A stretch of 28,036 bases of DNA from CAZEPJ01 sp964514105. GTDB taxonomy: Bacteria; Desulfobacterota; Desulfocorpusculales; Desulfocorpusculum. Below the pieces are notes generated by a model. The model saw only the letters and a list, made by a program, of their open reading frames with translations. It made no database searches and was not told where the DNA came from. The translations under genes were made by a program, and so were the position numbers. The DNA lies in contig CAZEPJ010000057.1 of assembly GCA_964514105.1 (NCBI GenBank), positions 1 through 28,036 of the forward strand. Reading direction: 5' to 3'. Positions 1 through 8,117 of this stretch are shown piece after piece; the stretch's first letter is position 1; every line of letters starts with the position of its first letter.

Positions 1-11
1 ACGGAAGCCAA

Positions 12-40
12 ATTATACCCGACCTGGAGGCGCTTGTAAA
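12..40 (-). promoter_or_regulatory. sigma70-type promoter firing out of the left edge
   Basis: Read on the minus strand, a -35 hexamer TTTACA (35-40, 5/6 to consensus) is separated by exactly 17 bp from a perfect -10 TATAAT (12-17). Transcription would start about position 5 and run leftward, so the gene served lies outside the window. It sits 88 bp beyond the stop of the Fe-S protein gene on the same strand, so the next minus-strand gene probably has its own transcript. The rest of 1-127 holds no gene I can support. Confidence 0.6.
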
Positions 41-127
41 TATGGATCATCCCAGTCATCGCAGCAACCGTGCGGCAGATGAAACTCCGTCATCCCTTAA
101 GTGCCGTGCGCCGTGCCCCATGCCTCC

Positions 128-1126
128 TCACGCCGGAACGGAATCCGCGGGCCTGACCTCCCGCAGGGATATGGCCTCCGCCGGGCACGTGATTGCACAG
201 AGGCCGCATCCCATGCACCTGGTGGGATCGATCCGGGCCCTATCCCCGACTCCGGTCATGGAGATGGCGTCGAAGTAGCAGCGCTCCAGGCAGATCTCGC
301 AGGCCGTGCACAGCCCCTCGTCCACTCTGGCCCCGAATCGGCTGGGCACCACGAACCCCTTGGAGCCCGCGCGGAGGGACGGCCAGTTGAGGCAGCAATC
401 CGAGCAGCAGTTGCAGATGACGTGGTCCACCTCCTGCCGGTTGTCGACCACGTGGACCAGCCCGTCCTCCTCACACTTCCTCAGCAACTGGAGGGCCTCC
501 TCCTTGCCCAGCAACCTCCCCGTTCCCCGCTCCACGGCGTAGTCCGCCGCCCGATTCACCTGGATGCATACCTCCAGCGGCTTCCCGCACGCCCCGTCTA
601 TGACCCGGCAGGAGCACTTGGTCACCGCCAGGCTGCGGGCCCCCTCCACGATCCCCTTGACGTCCTCGAAGGCCAGGATGTGGGACTGGGGTTCGATGCT
701 CTTGTCCACGGGGATGACCCGCACGGGCGCGTGGGGCACGAATGCCTCGATCTTCCTGGTGTAGTCGATCCACTCCGTTGCAGTGTATTCCTTCCACAGG
801 TCCAGGAGCTCGCGCGAGGCCCCCGCCCACACAGCCGTGGCATCATGGAGCTGGGGCACGTGCCGGACCCGGTAGTAGCGCACCATCTCGCCCTTGCGGT
901 TCAGGAACAGAAGCCCCTTCTCGAACAAGGGGCCCACCAGCTGGCCGATGCGCTGGGTCGAGATACCCGTCCGCTCCGAGAGCTGCTCCACGGTGGCCGG
1001 TGGCGCCGCGGCCATGAGGAGCCGGGCCTCCTGCTCGTCGGCCAGGATTCGAAAGACCCTGGGGATGATCCGCGACTCCCCCGCCCCGACCACCTCCGCC
1101 AACTGTTTGTACAGGTCTGCATCCAT
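128..1126 (-). CDS. winged-helix / 4Fe-4S ferredoxin-domain protein
   Basis: A 332-residue protein whose exact reaction I cannot name. Residues about 30-90 look like a winged-helix DNA-binding or protein-binding domain (ATVEQLSERTGISTQRIGQL is helix-turn-helix-like). The middle holds two Cys-rich patches: C171/C173/C180/C187 and CNCCSDCC (C238, C240, C241, C244, C245). The C-terminus carries a two-cluster ferredoxin: C273-x2-C276-x2-C279-x3-C283 and C304-x2-C307-x2-C310-x3-C314-P. The start is supported by GGGAGG 7 nt upstream. It is the last gene of a minus-strand run after DUF2177 (62-bp gap). Proteins of this layout are familiar from anaerobic, sulfate-reducer-like bacteria. A cytoplasmic electron-transfer or redox-sensing role is inferred. 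The first ferredoxin motif lacks the usual Pro after its last Cys (it is followed by Tyr). Confidence 0.85.
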   Translation of the reverse strand: MDADLYKQLAEVVGAGESRIIPRVFRILADEQEARLLMAAAPPATVEQLSERTGISTQRIGQLVGPLFEKGLLFLNRKGEMVRYYRVRHVPQLHDATAVWAGASRELLDLWKEYTATEWIDYTRKIEAFVPHAPVRVIPVDKSIEPQSHILAFEDVKGIVEGARSLAVTKCSCRVIDGACGKPLEVCIQVNRAADYAVERGTGRLLGKEEALQLLRKCEEDGLVHVVDNRQEVDHVICNCCSDCCLNWPSLRAGSKGFVVPSRFGARVDEGLCTACEICLERCYFDAISMTGVGDRARIDPTRCMGCGLCAITCPAEAISLREVRPADSVPA

Positions 1127-1188
1127 GTCATCCTCCCTTGGAACTCAGGACCTTCCTTCCCGTTTCCTGCAACCGGCTCTCTTGAGTA

Positions 1189-1605
1189 CTACGAAACCCA
1201 CCGGTCGATCAAGACGGCCACGGCGGAAACCACACTGCAGATCACCCCACCCCAAACAATGTCGACCAGGGCCATGCGCAGCGGCCAGCGCTGAAGAAGC
1301 GAGTAGTTGGTGAATTCGTAGACCGCATACAGGACGATCCCGTACACGAACCCCCATCCCAGTGCGGAAAGCAGCGATGCCTCGGTGGAGACCTTGGGAA
1401 GGACAAAGAGCACAAGCCCCAGGGGGATCAACACGTACACCACGGCCGCTGCCCACAAGACCGGCCGAAGCGCCCCGTCGACGATGCGCGCCAGAGGGCC
1501 CAACTCCGTCTTGTAAAACCCGGCCATCAGCACGCCAAGCCACAGGAAATCGATGAGCAGAAACAGGGGGATCAAGATCAGCAGAACTTTGAGGCCATGT
1601 CCCAT
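1189..1605 (-). CDS. DUF2177 family membrane protein
   Basis: A 138-residue integral membrane protein with four hydrophobic segments: about residues 6-28, 46-68, 80-98 and 112-134. The pattern LLIDFLWLGVLMAGFYKTELG near the start, followed by the central GWGFVYGIVLYAVYEFTNYSLL, matches the DUF2177 family, which has no known activity. The start at 1605 is supported by AAAGGAGG about 11 nt upstream. It lies 34 bp downstream of the metallo-hydrolase gene and 62 bp upstream of the Fe-S protein gene, so all three are probably co-transcribed. DUF2177 genes are in my recollection often found near CFA synthase/DUF1365/DUF1295 lipid clusters, which fits this neighbourhood. That association is from memory and was not checked here. 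Confidence 0.82.
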   Translation of the reverse strand: MGHGLKVLLILIPLFLLIDFLWLGVLMAGFYKTELGPLARIVDGALRPVLWAAAVVYVLIPLGLVLFVLPKVSTEASLLSALGWGFVYGIVLYAVYEFTNYSLLQRWPLRMALVDIVWGGVICSVVSAVAVLIDRWVS

Positions 1606-1639
1606 GGCGTTGTTCCCTCCTTTCGGGCCCCGGATCGGT

Positions 1640-2710
1640 TCATCTCAACCGAACGGTCTCCCCGAAACGCAGAAGCAGGAACGCATCGTCCTCCACCCCC
1701 GCCTCCCGCAGCGCGCGCTTCAGGTATACCGGGGGTTCTCCGGTAGGCTCGTCGGCCAGACGGAAAGTGCCCCAGTGCATGGCGATGGACATCTGCGAGC
1801 CCAGATCTTGGTGGATCCTCACGGCCTCCGGAGGGTCCACGTGCATGGGCCCCATGAACCACCGCGGCCGGTAGGCCCCGATGGGGATCAGGGAGAGGCG
1901 GATGGGCGAGTGACGCCGGCCGATCTCCTTGAAGAAGGGGGCATACCCCGTGTCGCCTGCGAAGAAGAGGTTCCCTGCCGGCGTCTCCAGGACCCATCCC
2001 ATCCAGAGGGTCTCGTTGCGGCTGAAAGGACCCCTCCCCGAGAAATGCTGGGCCGGCACGGCGTGCAGCCTCATGGATCCGAGCGACGCGCTTTCCCACC
2101 AGTCCAGTTCCACGACGTCCGCCATGCCCTCTTTCGTCATCCACCCCTTCACCCCCAAAGGGACGACGTACCGAACCCCAGGTCCCAGCGTCGCGACAGT
2201 CGGCTCGTCCAAATGATCGTAATGGTCGTGGCTCAAGATCACAGCATGGATCGGCGGCAGCTCGTCCAGGAGGATGCCGGGGGGGGCGAGGCGCCTGGGG
2301 CCTGCGAAGGAGACCGGGGAGGCCCTGTCGCTGAAGATGGGATCCGTCAGGATGTTCAGGCCACCCACCTGGACCAAGAAGGTGGAGTGGCCGATCCAGG
2401 TGACCTGGATCTCATCCGGGTCGGGATGATGAATGTGGTTGAGGTTGGCGGCCGCGGTCTCGGGCGCATAGGGCGGGACCTCCCCGGGCGGGACAGGGGG
2501 CTCCTCGTCCGGGCCCAGGCCCAGCTGCCATTGGAGGAACTGGGAAAACCCCCTGGCAGACTGCTGGTGGGGATTGCGAAAGCCGCCGGACGTGTGGTGT
2601 GCGGGCAATTCCCCCTCTTTCCGGACGATCAGGGGCCCCGAGCAGTTGGCGAAGACCCACACGAACACCACCAGGGCAGTGATCGTGGCGACGATTCCTC
2701 GAATCCACAC
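1640..2710 (-). CDS. MBL-fold metallo-hydrolase, NAPE-PLD-like
   Basis: A 356-residue metallo-beta-lactamase-fold hydrolase. The metal-binding signature SHDHYDH is present (H161, H163, D165, H166), with later ligand candidates H222 (PAQHFSGRG), D253 (FFAGDTGY) and H312 (MHWGTF). The order WIGHSTFLVQ, LTDPIFSDRASP and GPRRLAPPG is typical of the N-acyl-phosphatidylethanolamine phospholipase D-like/UlaG-type branch, so a phosphodiester or lipid substrate is plausible but not shown. Residues 5-22 form one hydrophobic segment: a membrane anchor or uncleaved signal. The Cys at 23 follows Asn, so it is not a standard lipobox. The start is a GTG at 2710 with a modest GGGA upstream. It heads a unit with DUF2177 and the Fe-S protein and diverges from the desaturase operon. 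Confidence 0.88.
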   Translation of the reverse strand: MWIRGIVATITALVVFVWVFANCSGPLIVRKEGELPAHHTSGGFRNPHQQSARGFSQFLQWQLGLGPDEEPPVPPGEVPPYAPETAAANLNHIHHPDPDEIQVTWIGHSTFLVQVGGLNILTDPIFSDRASPVSFAGPRRLAPPGILLDELPPIHAVILSHDHYDHLDEPTVATLGPGVRYVVPLGVKGWMTKEGMADVVELDWWESASLGSMRLHAVPAQHFSGRGPFSRNETLWMGWVLETPAGNLFFAGDTGYAPFFKEIGRRHSPIRLSLIPIGAYRPRWFMGPMHVDPPEAVRIHQDLGSQMSIAMHWGTFRLADEPTGEPPVYLKRALREAGVEDDAFLLLRFGETVRLR

Positions 2711-2808
2711 CGATCCCGATTCCCTTTTTCGGCCTCGTCCTCAAGTCCAGGCAGTCACAGCGGGGTCAGGTTTCCCAGAATCCCCCAGTGGCGATCGCCA
2801 ATACTTTT

Positions 2809-2838
2809 TAGTTTATCCGCAGCGCGGGTTCGCGACAA
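2809..2838 (-). promoter_or_regulatory. candidate promoter of the MBL-hydrolase unit, with shared motif
   Basis: On the minus strand, TTGTCG (2833-2838, 4/6) and TAAACT (2810-2815, 4/6) are 17 bp apart and would start transcription about 93 nt before the GTG start of the hydrolase. The -10 is embedded in TAGTTTATCCGCAGC (2809-2823, plus-strand reading), which recurs with one mismatch at 10897-10911 upstream of the DUF1295 gene. A perfect palindrome TGGCGATCGCCA lies just downstream at 2789-2800 and could be an operator. Hexamer matches are moderate, so this is an inference. Confidence 0.4.
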
Positions 2839-2879
2839 GGCTGGCTCCCTGCCGATCCCCGTTTCCGACGGGCCGGTCG

Positions 2880-2908
2880 TGGACAGCCCCGGGGGGTGCC
2901 GCTATAAT
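2880..2908 (+). promoter_or_regulatory. sigma70-type promoter of the desaturase/CFA operon
   Basis: TGGACA (2880-2885, 5/6) and a perfect TATAAT (2903-2908) are separated by exactly 17 bp. Predicted transcription starts near 2915, giving a leader of roughly 90 nt before the chosen desaturase start. This is the best promoter match for any gene inside the window. It suggests the four-gene lipid operon can be read by housekeeping RNA polymerase rather than depending only on an alternative sigma factor. Confidence 0.65.
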
Positions 2909-3005
2909 GGATGAAAAGAACCGGTAGTTTGACTCCTTCCGGGGGATTCACCCGAGGGCCTGAATGTGCGGATAACTGGATGCGGGGATGGACAGAGGCC
3001 TTGCA

Positions 3006-3968
3006 ATGGGGCGGATCCTCTCGGCCGTGCGCAGGTGGTTCGACGCGGATTGGGGCGTGCAGGAAGAGCTTCCCTGCGACGCGAAGCGGGTGGACTGGCT
3101 CCGCATTCTTCCTTTTCTCATCCTCCACCTGGCTTGCCTGGGAGTGATCTGGGTGGGTTGGAGCAAGGCGGCGCTCGGAGCGGCGCTGACCCTCTACGTC
3201 ATCCGCATGTTCGCCATCACGGCCTTTTACCATCGTTACTTTTCCCATCGTGCGTTCAAGGCGAACCGGTTCTGGCAGTTCCTTTTCGCGATACTGGGCA
3301 ACACCTCCGCTCAACGAGGCCCGCTCTGGTGGGCCGCCCACCATCGTCACCACCACCAGCACACGGATCGGCCCGAGGATGTCCACTCCCCGTTGCAGCA
3401 CGGCTTCCTCTGGAGTCACGTCGGGTGGCTCACGAGTCGATCCAACTTCGCCACCCGAATGGAGCATGTGAGGGACTGGGCCGTCTTCCCGGAGCTTCGC
3501 TGGATCAACCGTTTCGACACCCTGGTCCCCGTTGCCATGGCGTTGGCCCTGTACGGGTTGGGAGAAGCCCTGGCGGCCTGGGCGCCCGAGGCCGGCACGA
3601 ACGGCCTCCAGATGCTCGTCTGGGGGTTCTTCATCTCCACCGTGGTCCTCTTTCATGCCACATGCACCATCAATTCCCTCGACCACATGTGGGGCTCCAG
3701 GCGGTATGACACCCCTGACACCAGCAGGAACAATCCGCTTCTCGCGATTCTCACGCTGGGAGAGGGGTGGCACAACAACCACCACCACTACGCAGTGTCC
3801 GCCCGGCAGGGGTTCTTCTGGTGGGAGTTGGACATCACGTACGCCGTGCTGGTGCTTCTCTCTCGAGTCGGGGTCATCCGTGACCTGAAGCCCCTGCCTG
3901 CGCGCGTCCGGATTAGCCCGGCATCCAAATCCGGGGAAGGATCCCCCGAAAAACCCGCGCGCGGCTGA
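3006..3968 (+). CDS. membrane fatty-acyl desaturase (acyl-CoA delta-9 type)
   Basis: A di-iron integral-membrane desaturase that introduces a double bond into acyl chains. From the 3006 start it has 320 residues. All three histidine boxes are visible: HRYFSH (about 76-81), HHRHHH (about 112-117) and HNNHH (about 256-260), plus the family stretch HATCTINSLDHMWG. Hydrophobic pairs at about 33-52, 54-75, 172-187 and 203-223 fit a four-helix membrane topology. I chose the ATG at 3006 because AGAGG lies 7 nt upstream; an in-frame ATG at 2988 is possible but has no spaced ribosome site. It is first in an operon with the FAD oxidoreductase (28-bp gap), DUF1365 and CFA synthase genes. The obvious reading is that it supplies the unsaturated chains that CFA synthase modifies. 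Confidence 0.9.
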   Translation: MGRILSAVRRWFDADWGVQEELPCDAKRVDWLRILPFLILHLACLGVIWVGWSKAALGAALTLYVIRMFAITAFYHRYFSHRAFKANRFWQFLFAILGNTSAQRGPLWWAAHHRHHHQHTDRPEDVHSPLQHGFLWSHVGWLTSRSNFATRMEHVRDWAVFPELRWINRFDTLVPVAMALALYGLGEALAAWAPEAGTNGLQMLVWGFFISTVVLFHATCTINSLDHMWGSRRYDTPDTSRNNPLLAILTLGEGWHNNHHHYAVSARQGFFWWELDITYAVLVLLSRVGVIRDLKPLPARVRISPASKSGEGSPEKPARG

Positions 3969-3996
3969 CCTCACGGGGTCTCACTGGAGGCGCTGG

Positions 3997-5241
3997 ATGA
4001 AGATCGCTGTCGTCGGAACAGGCATCTCCGGCATGGTCGCGGCCTATCTGCTTCACGGCCAACACGATCTCGCGGTCTTCGAAGCCGAGGGTCGGATCGG
4101 CGGGCACACCCATACCCACGACATCGACCTCGCCGGGCGCCGATATGCGGTGGACACGGGCTTCATCGTGTTCAACGAGCAGACGTATCCGAACTTCGTC
4201 CGCCTGCTGCGGCGACTGGGCGTCCGATGGAAGCCCTCCCGGATGAGCTTCAGTGTCCGCTGCGATCGCACCGGGTTGGAGTACAGTCCCCAGTCCCCGG
4301 CCGCGCTGTTCGCGCAGCCTCGAAACCTCCTTCGCCCTGCCTTCCATCGGATGCTCCTGGAGGTCTTTCGTTTCCGTCGCGAATCGGAGGCCCTGGTGCA
4401 GAAGGACGACCTGCACACGACCCTGGGGGAATTCCTCCGCGCCGGGCGGTACTCCCCCATGTTCGTGGACCATTTCATCGTACCCATGGGGGCGGCCATC
4501 TGGTCCGCAGACCCCGAGAGATTCGAGGACTTCCCGGCCGCATATTTCGCGCGTTTTTTCAAGAACCATGGGTTTCTCCGGGTACGCGACCAACCCAGGT
4601 GGCTGGTGATCGAAGGGGGGTCCCGGAAGTACGTTGAGGCCCTGACCCGCCCGTTCAGGGACAGGATTCGCCTCGAAACCCCCGTCCTTTCCATCACGCG
4701 GCTGGCGAACGGGGTGGAGATCCGGGCGCGCGGAGCCGAGCCCGAGCGATTCGATCGGGCGATCATCGCGACCCACAGCGATCAGGCCTTGGCCATGTTG
4801 ACCGACCCCCAGGATGCCGAACGGGAGATCCTCGGGGCCGTGCCGTATCAGGAGAACTTCACGGTTCTCCACACGGATCCTTCGTGGCTGCCCAGGAGGC
4901 GGATCGCCTGGGCCGGATGGAACTACATCGTTCCGCGAAAGGGCCTCGGCCGTGTCTCCCTCACGTACAACATGAATATACTCCAGGGCCTCACCACCCA
5001 GGTCCCCCTTTGCGTGACCCTCAATCCCTCCCGAGCGGTCGCGCCCTCGCACGTGCTTCGGACGATGGATTACCAGCATCCCGTGTATACCGAGCGGGGG
5101 CTGGCCGCCCAGAAGCGCTGGCATGAGATCAACGGCCGCCGGCATACTTACTTCTGCGGGGCCTACTGGGGGTACGGTTTTCACGAGGACGGAGTGAACA
5201 GCGCTCTGGCGGTCGCGCACGACTTCGGGAAGGGGCTCTGA
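3997..5241 (+). CDS. FAD-dependent amine-oxidase-like oxidoreductase (COG2907 type)
   Basis: A 414-residue flavoprotein. The N-terminus carries the Rossmann FAD motif VVGTGISGMVAAYLL (G7, G9, G12), an acidic residue at the end of strand 2 (FEAEGRIGG) and GGHTHT, then DTGFIVFNEQTYPNF, typical of the COG2907 amine-oxidase-like family. The C-terminus has YFCGAYWGYGFHEDGVNSAL, the second FAD-contacting region. Such proteins sit next to DUF1365 and CFA synthase genes in many Proteobacteria and are thought to oxidise modified acyl chains; the substrate is unproven here. The start has GGAGG 6 nt upstream. Only 2 bp separate it from DUF1365, so they are probably translated together. In alphaproteobacterial furan-fatty-acid synthesis a flavin enzyme acts after a CFA-like methyltransferase, which is a possible analogy. 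Confidence 0.9.
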   Translation: MKIAVVGTGISGMVAAYLLHGQHDLAVFEAEGRIGGHTHTHDIDLAGRRYAVDTGFIVFNEQTYPNFVRLLRRLGVRWKPSRMSFSVRCDRTGLEYSPQSPAALFAQPRNLLRPAFHRMLLEVFRFRRESEALVQKDDLHTTLGEFLRAGRYSPMFVDHFIVPMGAAIWSADPERFEDFPAAYFARFFKNHGFLRVRDQPRWLVIEGGSRKYVEALTRPFRDRIRLETPVLSITRLANGVEIRARGAEPERFDRAIIATHSDQALAMLTDPQDAEREILGAVPYQENFTVLHTDPSWLPRRRIAWAGWNYIVPRKGLGRVSLTYNMNILQGLTTQVPLCVTLNPSRAVAPSHVLRTMDYQHPVYTERGLAAQKRWHEINGRRHTYFCGAYWGYGFHEDGVNSALAVAHDFGKGL

Positions 5242-5243
5242 GC

Positions 5244-6026
5244 GTGAAGAGCTGCGTGTACGAGGGACGGGTCCGCCACCGGCGCTTTCGGCCGGTGACG
5301 AACAGCTTCCAATACCGCCTCTTCCTCATGTTCCTGGATCTGAACGAACTGCCCGACCTCTTCTCCTGCCACCCCTTCTGGTCGAGCCGGCGGCTCAACC
5401 TGGCTTTCTTCCGCAGGCGCGACCACTTGGGGGACTCGAGGCGGCCCCTGGACACCTGCGTTCGGGAGCTGGTGAGAGACCGGACGGGAGCGAGGCCGGA
5501 TGGACCCATCCGTCTGCTCACACACTTGCGGTATTTCGGCTACTGCTTCAATCCCGTGAGCTTCTATTTCTGTTACGACCGCGAGGATCGTCGCGTGGAG
5601 ACCATCGTGGCCGAGGTGCACAACACCCCCTGGGGCGAGGAGCACTGCTACGTCCTGGACGATGCCCTCGACGAGCATCCGCACCCTTTCTGGAAGCGTT
5701 TCCGCTTCCCCAAGGCCTTTCACGTATCCCCGTTCATGAACATGGGGATGGACTACGACTGGCGTTTCAGGGAACCCGGGGCCGACCTGAACATCCATTT
5801 CACCAACCTGGAGGGGGGAGAGCGCCTCTTCGATGCCACGTTGACCTTGAGGCGCCGCGAGATCACGGGCCCGACCCTCAGCCGTCTTCTCCTCGTCTAC
5901 CCCTTCATGACCACGAAGGTCATCGCTGCCATCCACTGGCAGGCCCTGAGGCTCCTGGTGAAGGGGGCCCCGGTGTTCACCCACCCGGCAAAGGCGGCAC
6001 ATGGCCGAGAAAGCAAGACCCCATGA
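5244..6026 (+). CDS. DUF1365 family protein
   Basis: A 260-residue protein of the DUF1365 (COG3496) family, function unknown. Recognisable blocks are the opening YEGRVRHRRFRPVTNSFQYR, then FLDLNELPDLF, LTHLRYFGYCFNPVSFYFCY, VAEVHNTPWGE and FRFPKAFHVSPFMNMGMDY. The length is usual for the family. It starts at GTG 5244, two bases after the previous stop, with AAGGGG about 9 nt upstream inside that gene. Its own stop overlaps the CFA synthase start (ATGA at 6023-6026), so production of the two is coupled. The constant company of FAD oxidoreductase and CFA synthase argues for a role in making or handling the modified fatty acid; the reaction is not known. Confidence 0.9.
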   Translation: MKSCVYEGRVRHRRFRPVTNSFQYRLFLMFLDLNELPDLFSCHPFWSSRRLNLAFFRRRDHLGDSRRPLDTCVRELVRDRTGARPDGPIRLLTHLRYFGYCFNPVSFYFCYDREDRRVETIVAEVHNTPWGEEHCYVLDDALDEHPHPFWKRFRFPKAFHVSPFMNMGMDYDWRFREPGADLNIHFTNLEGGERLFDATLTLRRREITGPTLSRLLLVYPFMTTKVIAAIHWQALRLLVKGAPVFTHPAKAAHGRESKTP

Positions 6027-7330
6027 GAAGACCCATCCTGCCCGTGGCACGGACCCGTCCCCTCCCTCTTGCCGATCTGGAGCCCCTTCAGCGCATCGCC
6101 CGCGCTCTGCTGCTGGCCCTCTGCGCTCGGATTCGCGTTGGCCGCCTGGTGATCCAGGAGAGGGAGCATAACTGGGCATTCGGCCAGGGCGAGGAGGCGG
6201 CCTCCTTGACGGCCCGGATCCGGGTTCAAGATCCCCGCTTCTACTGGAAGGCCCTGGTGGGAGGGAGCGTGGGGGCCGGGGAAGCCTACATGGCGGGATG
6301 GTGGTCCGCGGAGGACCTCACGGCGCTCCTTCGCCTGGCCCTGAGGAACCAGGCCTTCTTCCGGGGACTCGATCGCGGATGGGCCTGGCTCTCGGAACCG
6401 GCCAACCGGCTGTTCCACTTCCTGCGCAGGAACACCCGGAGGGGCAGCCGAGGGAACATCCGCGCCCATTATGATCTGGGAAACGACTTCTACGCCCTCT
6501 TCCTGGACGATACCCTGACGTATTCGTGCGGGATCTTCGATCGATCGGACAGTTCGCTTCGGGACGCGTCCCTGGCGAAATACGACCGGATCTGCAGGAA
6601 GCTGAGGCTCTCCGCCGGAGACCGCGTGCTGGAGATCGGCACAGGCTGGGGGGGCTTCGCCATCCACGCCGCCGGCCAGTACGGATGCCATGTGACCACG
6701 ACGACGATCTCCCGGGCCCAGCATGAGCTGGCGGTGAAACGCGTGGCGGATGCGGGCCTGTGCGACCGGGTGGAGCTGCGCTTGGACGACTACCGGGACC
6801 TGAGGGGTCGGTACGACAAACTGGTCTCGATCGAGATGATCGAGGCCGTGGGCCATCATTACCTGGAGGATTTCTTTCGATGCTGCAGCGACCGTTTGAA
6901 GCCGGATGGGGTCATGCTGCTTCAGGCCATCACCATTGCGGACCGCGCGTACGAGCGGCATACCCGCTCGGTGGACTTCATCAAGCGGTACATCTTCCCC
7001 GGAAGCTGCATCCCATCGGTGGCCGCCATGATGGGAGCCGTGGCAAGATCAACGGACCTCCGGCTGGTCCACCTGGAGGATATCACGCCCCATTACGCCA
7101 GGACCCTGCGCGCATGGCGGGATCAGTTCCTCCACAACTCAGACGCCGTGCGATCCCTCGGGTACTCGGACGCCTTCATCCGCATGTGGGAGTTCTATCT
7201 CCGTTACTGCGAGGCGGGGTTCGCCGAGCGGTACCTGGGGGACGTGCAGATGCTCTTCACCAAGCCCCTTTGGCGGGGCGAGCCCATCCTCTCCACCCTC
7301 CCCTCTCCAGATCCAGACCCGGTACCATAG
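6023..7330 (+). CDS. cfa: cyclopropane-fatty-acyl-phospholipid synthase
   Basis: A 435-residue SAM-dependent methyltransferase that adds a methylene or methyl group across the double bond of phospholipid acyl chains at the inner membrane. Residues 149-170 hold the family stretch HYDLGNDFYALFLDDTLTYS followed by CG (C169 in the YSCG motif). SAM motif I is VLEIGTGWGGFA (202-213), and SIEMIEAVGHHYLEDFF (269-285) carries the acidic residue and glycine of the active-site loop. RYIFPGSCIPS and the C-terminal YLRYCEAGF region are also typical. The length is slightly above the E. coli enzyme because of an N-terminal extension. It ends the desaturase operon and starts in an ATGA overlap with DUF1365. 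A second, divergent family member lies at 8964-10043. Confidence 0.93.
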   Translation: MRRPILPVARTRPLPLADLEPLQRIARALLLALCARIRVGRLVIQEREHNWAFGQGEEAASLTARIRVQDPRFYWKALVGGSVGAGEAYMAGWWSAEDLTALLRLALRNQAFFRGLDRGWAWLSEPANRLFHFLRRNTRRGSRGNIRAHYDLGNDFYALFLDDTLTYSCGIFDRSDSSLRDASLAKYDRICRKLRLSAGDRVLEIGTGWGGFAIHAAGQYGCHVTTTTISRAQHELAVKRVADAGLCDRVELRLDDYRDLRGRYDKLVSIEMIEAVGHHYLEDFFRCCSDRLKPDGVMLLQAITIADRAYERHTRSVDFIKRYIFPGSCIPSVAAMMGAVARSTDLRLVHLEDITPHYARTLRAWRDQFLHNSDAVRSLGYSDAFIRMWEFYLRYCEAGFAERYLGDVQMLFTKPLWRGEPILSTLPSPDPDPVP

Positions 7331-7342
7331 GACCACATGAAA

Positions 7343-7365
7343 GGGGAGGACCGAATGTCCTCCCC
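7343..7365. terminator. hairpin between convergent genes
   Basis: GGGGAGGAC (7343-7351) pairs perfectly with GTCCTCCCC (7357-7365) around a 5-nt loop. It lies 12 bp after the CFA synthase stop and 91 bp beyond the stop of the convergent 103-residue gene, so it could end transcripts from both sides. No run of T follows on either strand, so it is not a textbook intrinsic terminator. Confidence 0.5.
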
Positions 7366-7456
7366 CACCGTAACAACCATGAACCTGCCGGCCAGAGGCC
7401 GTCCTGGTCAAGCCATTGATTCACTGCCCTGAAGCGGGGAATCCGCCCAAGCCACC

Positions 7457-7768
7457 CTATTCCACACCGTACGGGCTCATGTTCTTGGGCATCTTGTCCC
7501 AAAGCTCCTTCCAGTTGGACCGGATCTGCCCCAGGGCGCCGTCCACCTCCAGCTTGTCCGGCTCCCAGGACACCGGGCACTCCTTTCGCAGCTTTGCGAT
7601 CCGGGCATCCAACTCCTCGAAAATGATGTTGAAGTCGTTGATGTGAGAGAGGACCTTGTCCTTGTCCCCGCTGGGCACCTTGTCGAGTTTTCTCATGACG
7701 TCGTACAGCTTGGCCTTCCACCCGGTCAGCTCCGTCAACAATCCATCGCAGTAAGAATGTGCGTCCAT
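7457..7768 (-). CDS. small helical protein of unknown function
   Basis: A 103-residue, mostly helical, soluble and charged protein that I do not recognise as a named family. It has no signal peptide or membrane segment. Residues about 8-30 and 36-66 read as two amphipathic helices (LTGWKAKLYDVMRKLD; NIIFEELDARIAKLRKEC), and residues 80-93 as a third (GALGQIRSNWKELWDKM). Cysteines are at 7 and 64. The start is well supported by AAAGGAG about 9 nt upstream. It is third in a minus-strand unit after the fasciclin and DUF3243 genes, 38 bp from the latter. Ribosome sites and spacing make it a credible gene; a protein-binding or stress role would be a guess. Confidence 0.7.
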   Translation of the reverse strand: MDAHSYCDGLLTELTGWKAKLYDVMRKLDKVPSGDKDKVLSHINDFNIIFEELDARIAKLRKECPVSWEPDKLEVDGALGQIRSNWKELWDKMPKNMSPYGVE

Positions 7769-7806
7769 GCCTCTTCTCCTTTCTCCGTTTCTTTCGATTC
7801 GCTGCG

Positions 7807-8076
7807 TTATTTCACCATCTTGAATATCAGTGTTGCCAGAACCTTTCGCTCATCTGGGGTCCCCACGTCCCACATTTCCTTGAGGAGTTCCTCTTCCTTC
7901 GTCGCCGGGCAGACCTTTGCCGCGAGGAAATCCCCCACCTTGGTCGCGAGGGACTGAATCGTCTCGTCGGAAACCCCCAGCTTCCTCGCCTGCTGAATCC
8001 CGTCCTTAAGTGTCTCTCGCCATGTCTTCCAATCCTTGATGAAATCCATTGCCGCCACGCATTTCATTCTTTCCAT
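7807..8076 (-). CDS. DUF3243-like small protein
   Basis: An 89-residue soluble protein. The pattern W-x2-W-x3-L, then GVSDETIQSLATKVGDFLA, then KEEELLKEMWDVGTPDERKV and LATLIFKMVK, follows the layout of DUF3243, a small all-helical family best known from Bacillus and other Firmicutes. Function is unknown. The start at 8076 has AAGGAGAG about 8 nt upstream; an ATG three codons in is a weaker choice. It lies 41 bp after the fasciclin lipoprotein and 38 bp before the small helical protein, so the three probably share one mRNA. Family assignment is from remembered sequence pattern only. Confidence 0.68.
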   Translation of the reverse strand: MERMKCVAAMDFIKDWKTWRETLKDGIQQARKLGVSDETIQSLATKVGDFLAAKVCPATKEEELLKEMWDVGTPDERKVLATLIFKMVK

Positions 8077-8117
8077 TTGTCTCTCTCCTTGCGTTTGATT
8101 GGGATACGTCTCTCAGC

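Noticed and set aside
101..1294. Long plus-strand open frame opposite the Fe-S protein
   Set aside because: It is a high-GC mirror frame of the true minus-strand gene, without domains or ribosome site.
1680..1710. Lipoprotein reading of the MBL hydrolase (Cys23)
   Set aside because: The residue before Cys is Asn, not Gly/Ala/Ser, so no proper lipobox; a membrane anchor fits better.
2789..2800. TGGCGATCGCCA, matching the cyanobacterial HIP1 core GCGATCGC
   Set aside because: This is a single noticed copy; HIP1 is recognised by genome-wide abundance. It is kept only as a possible local palindrome near the MBL promoter.
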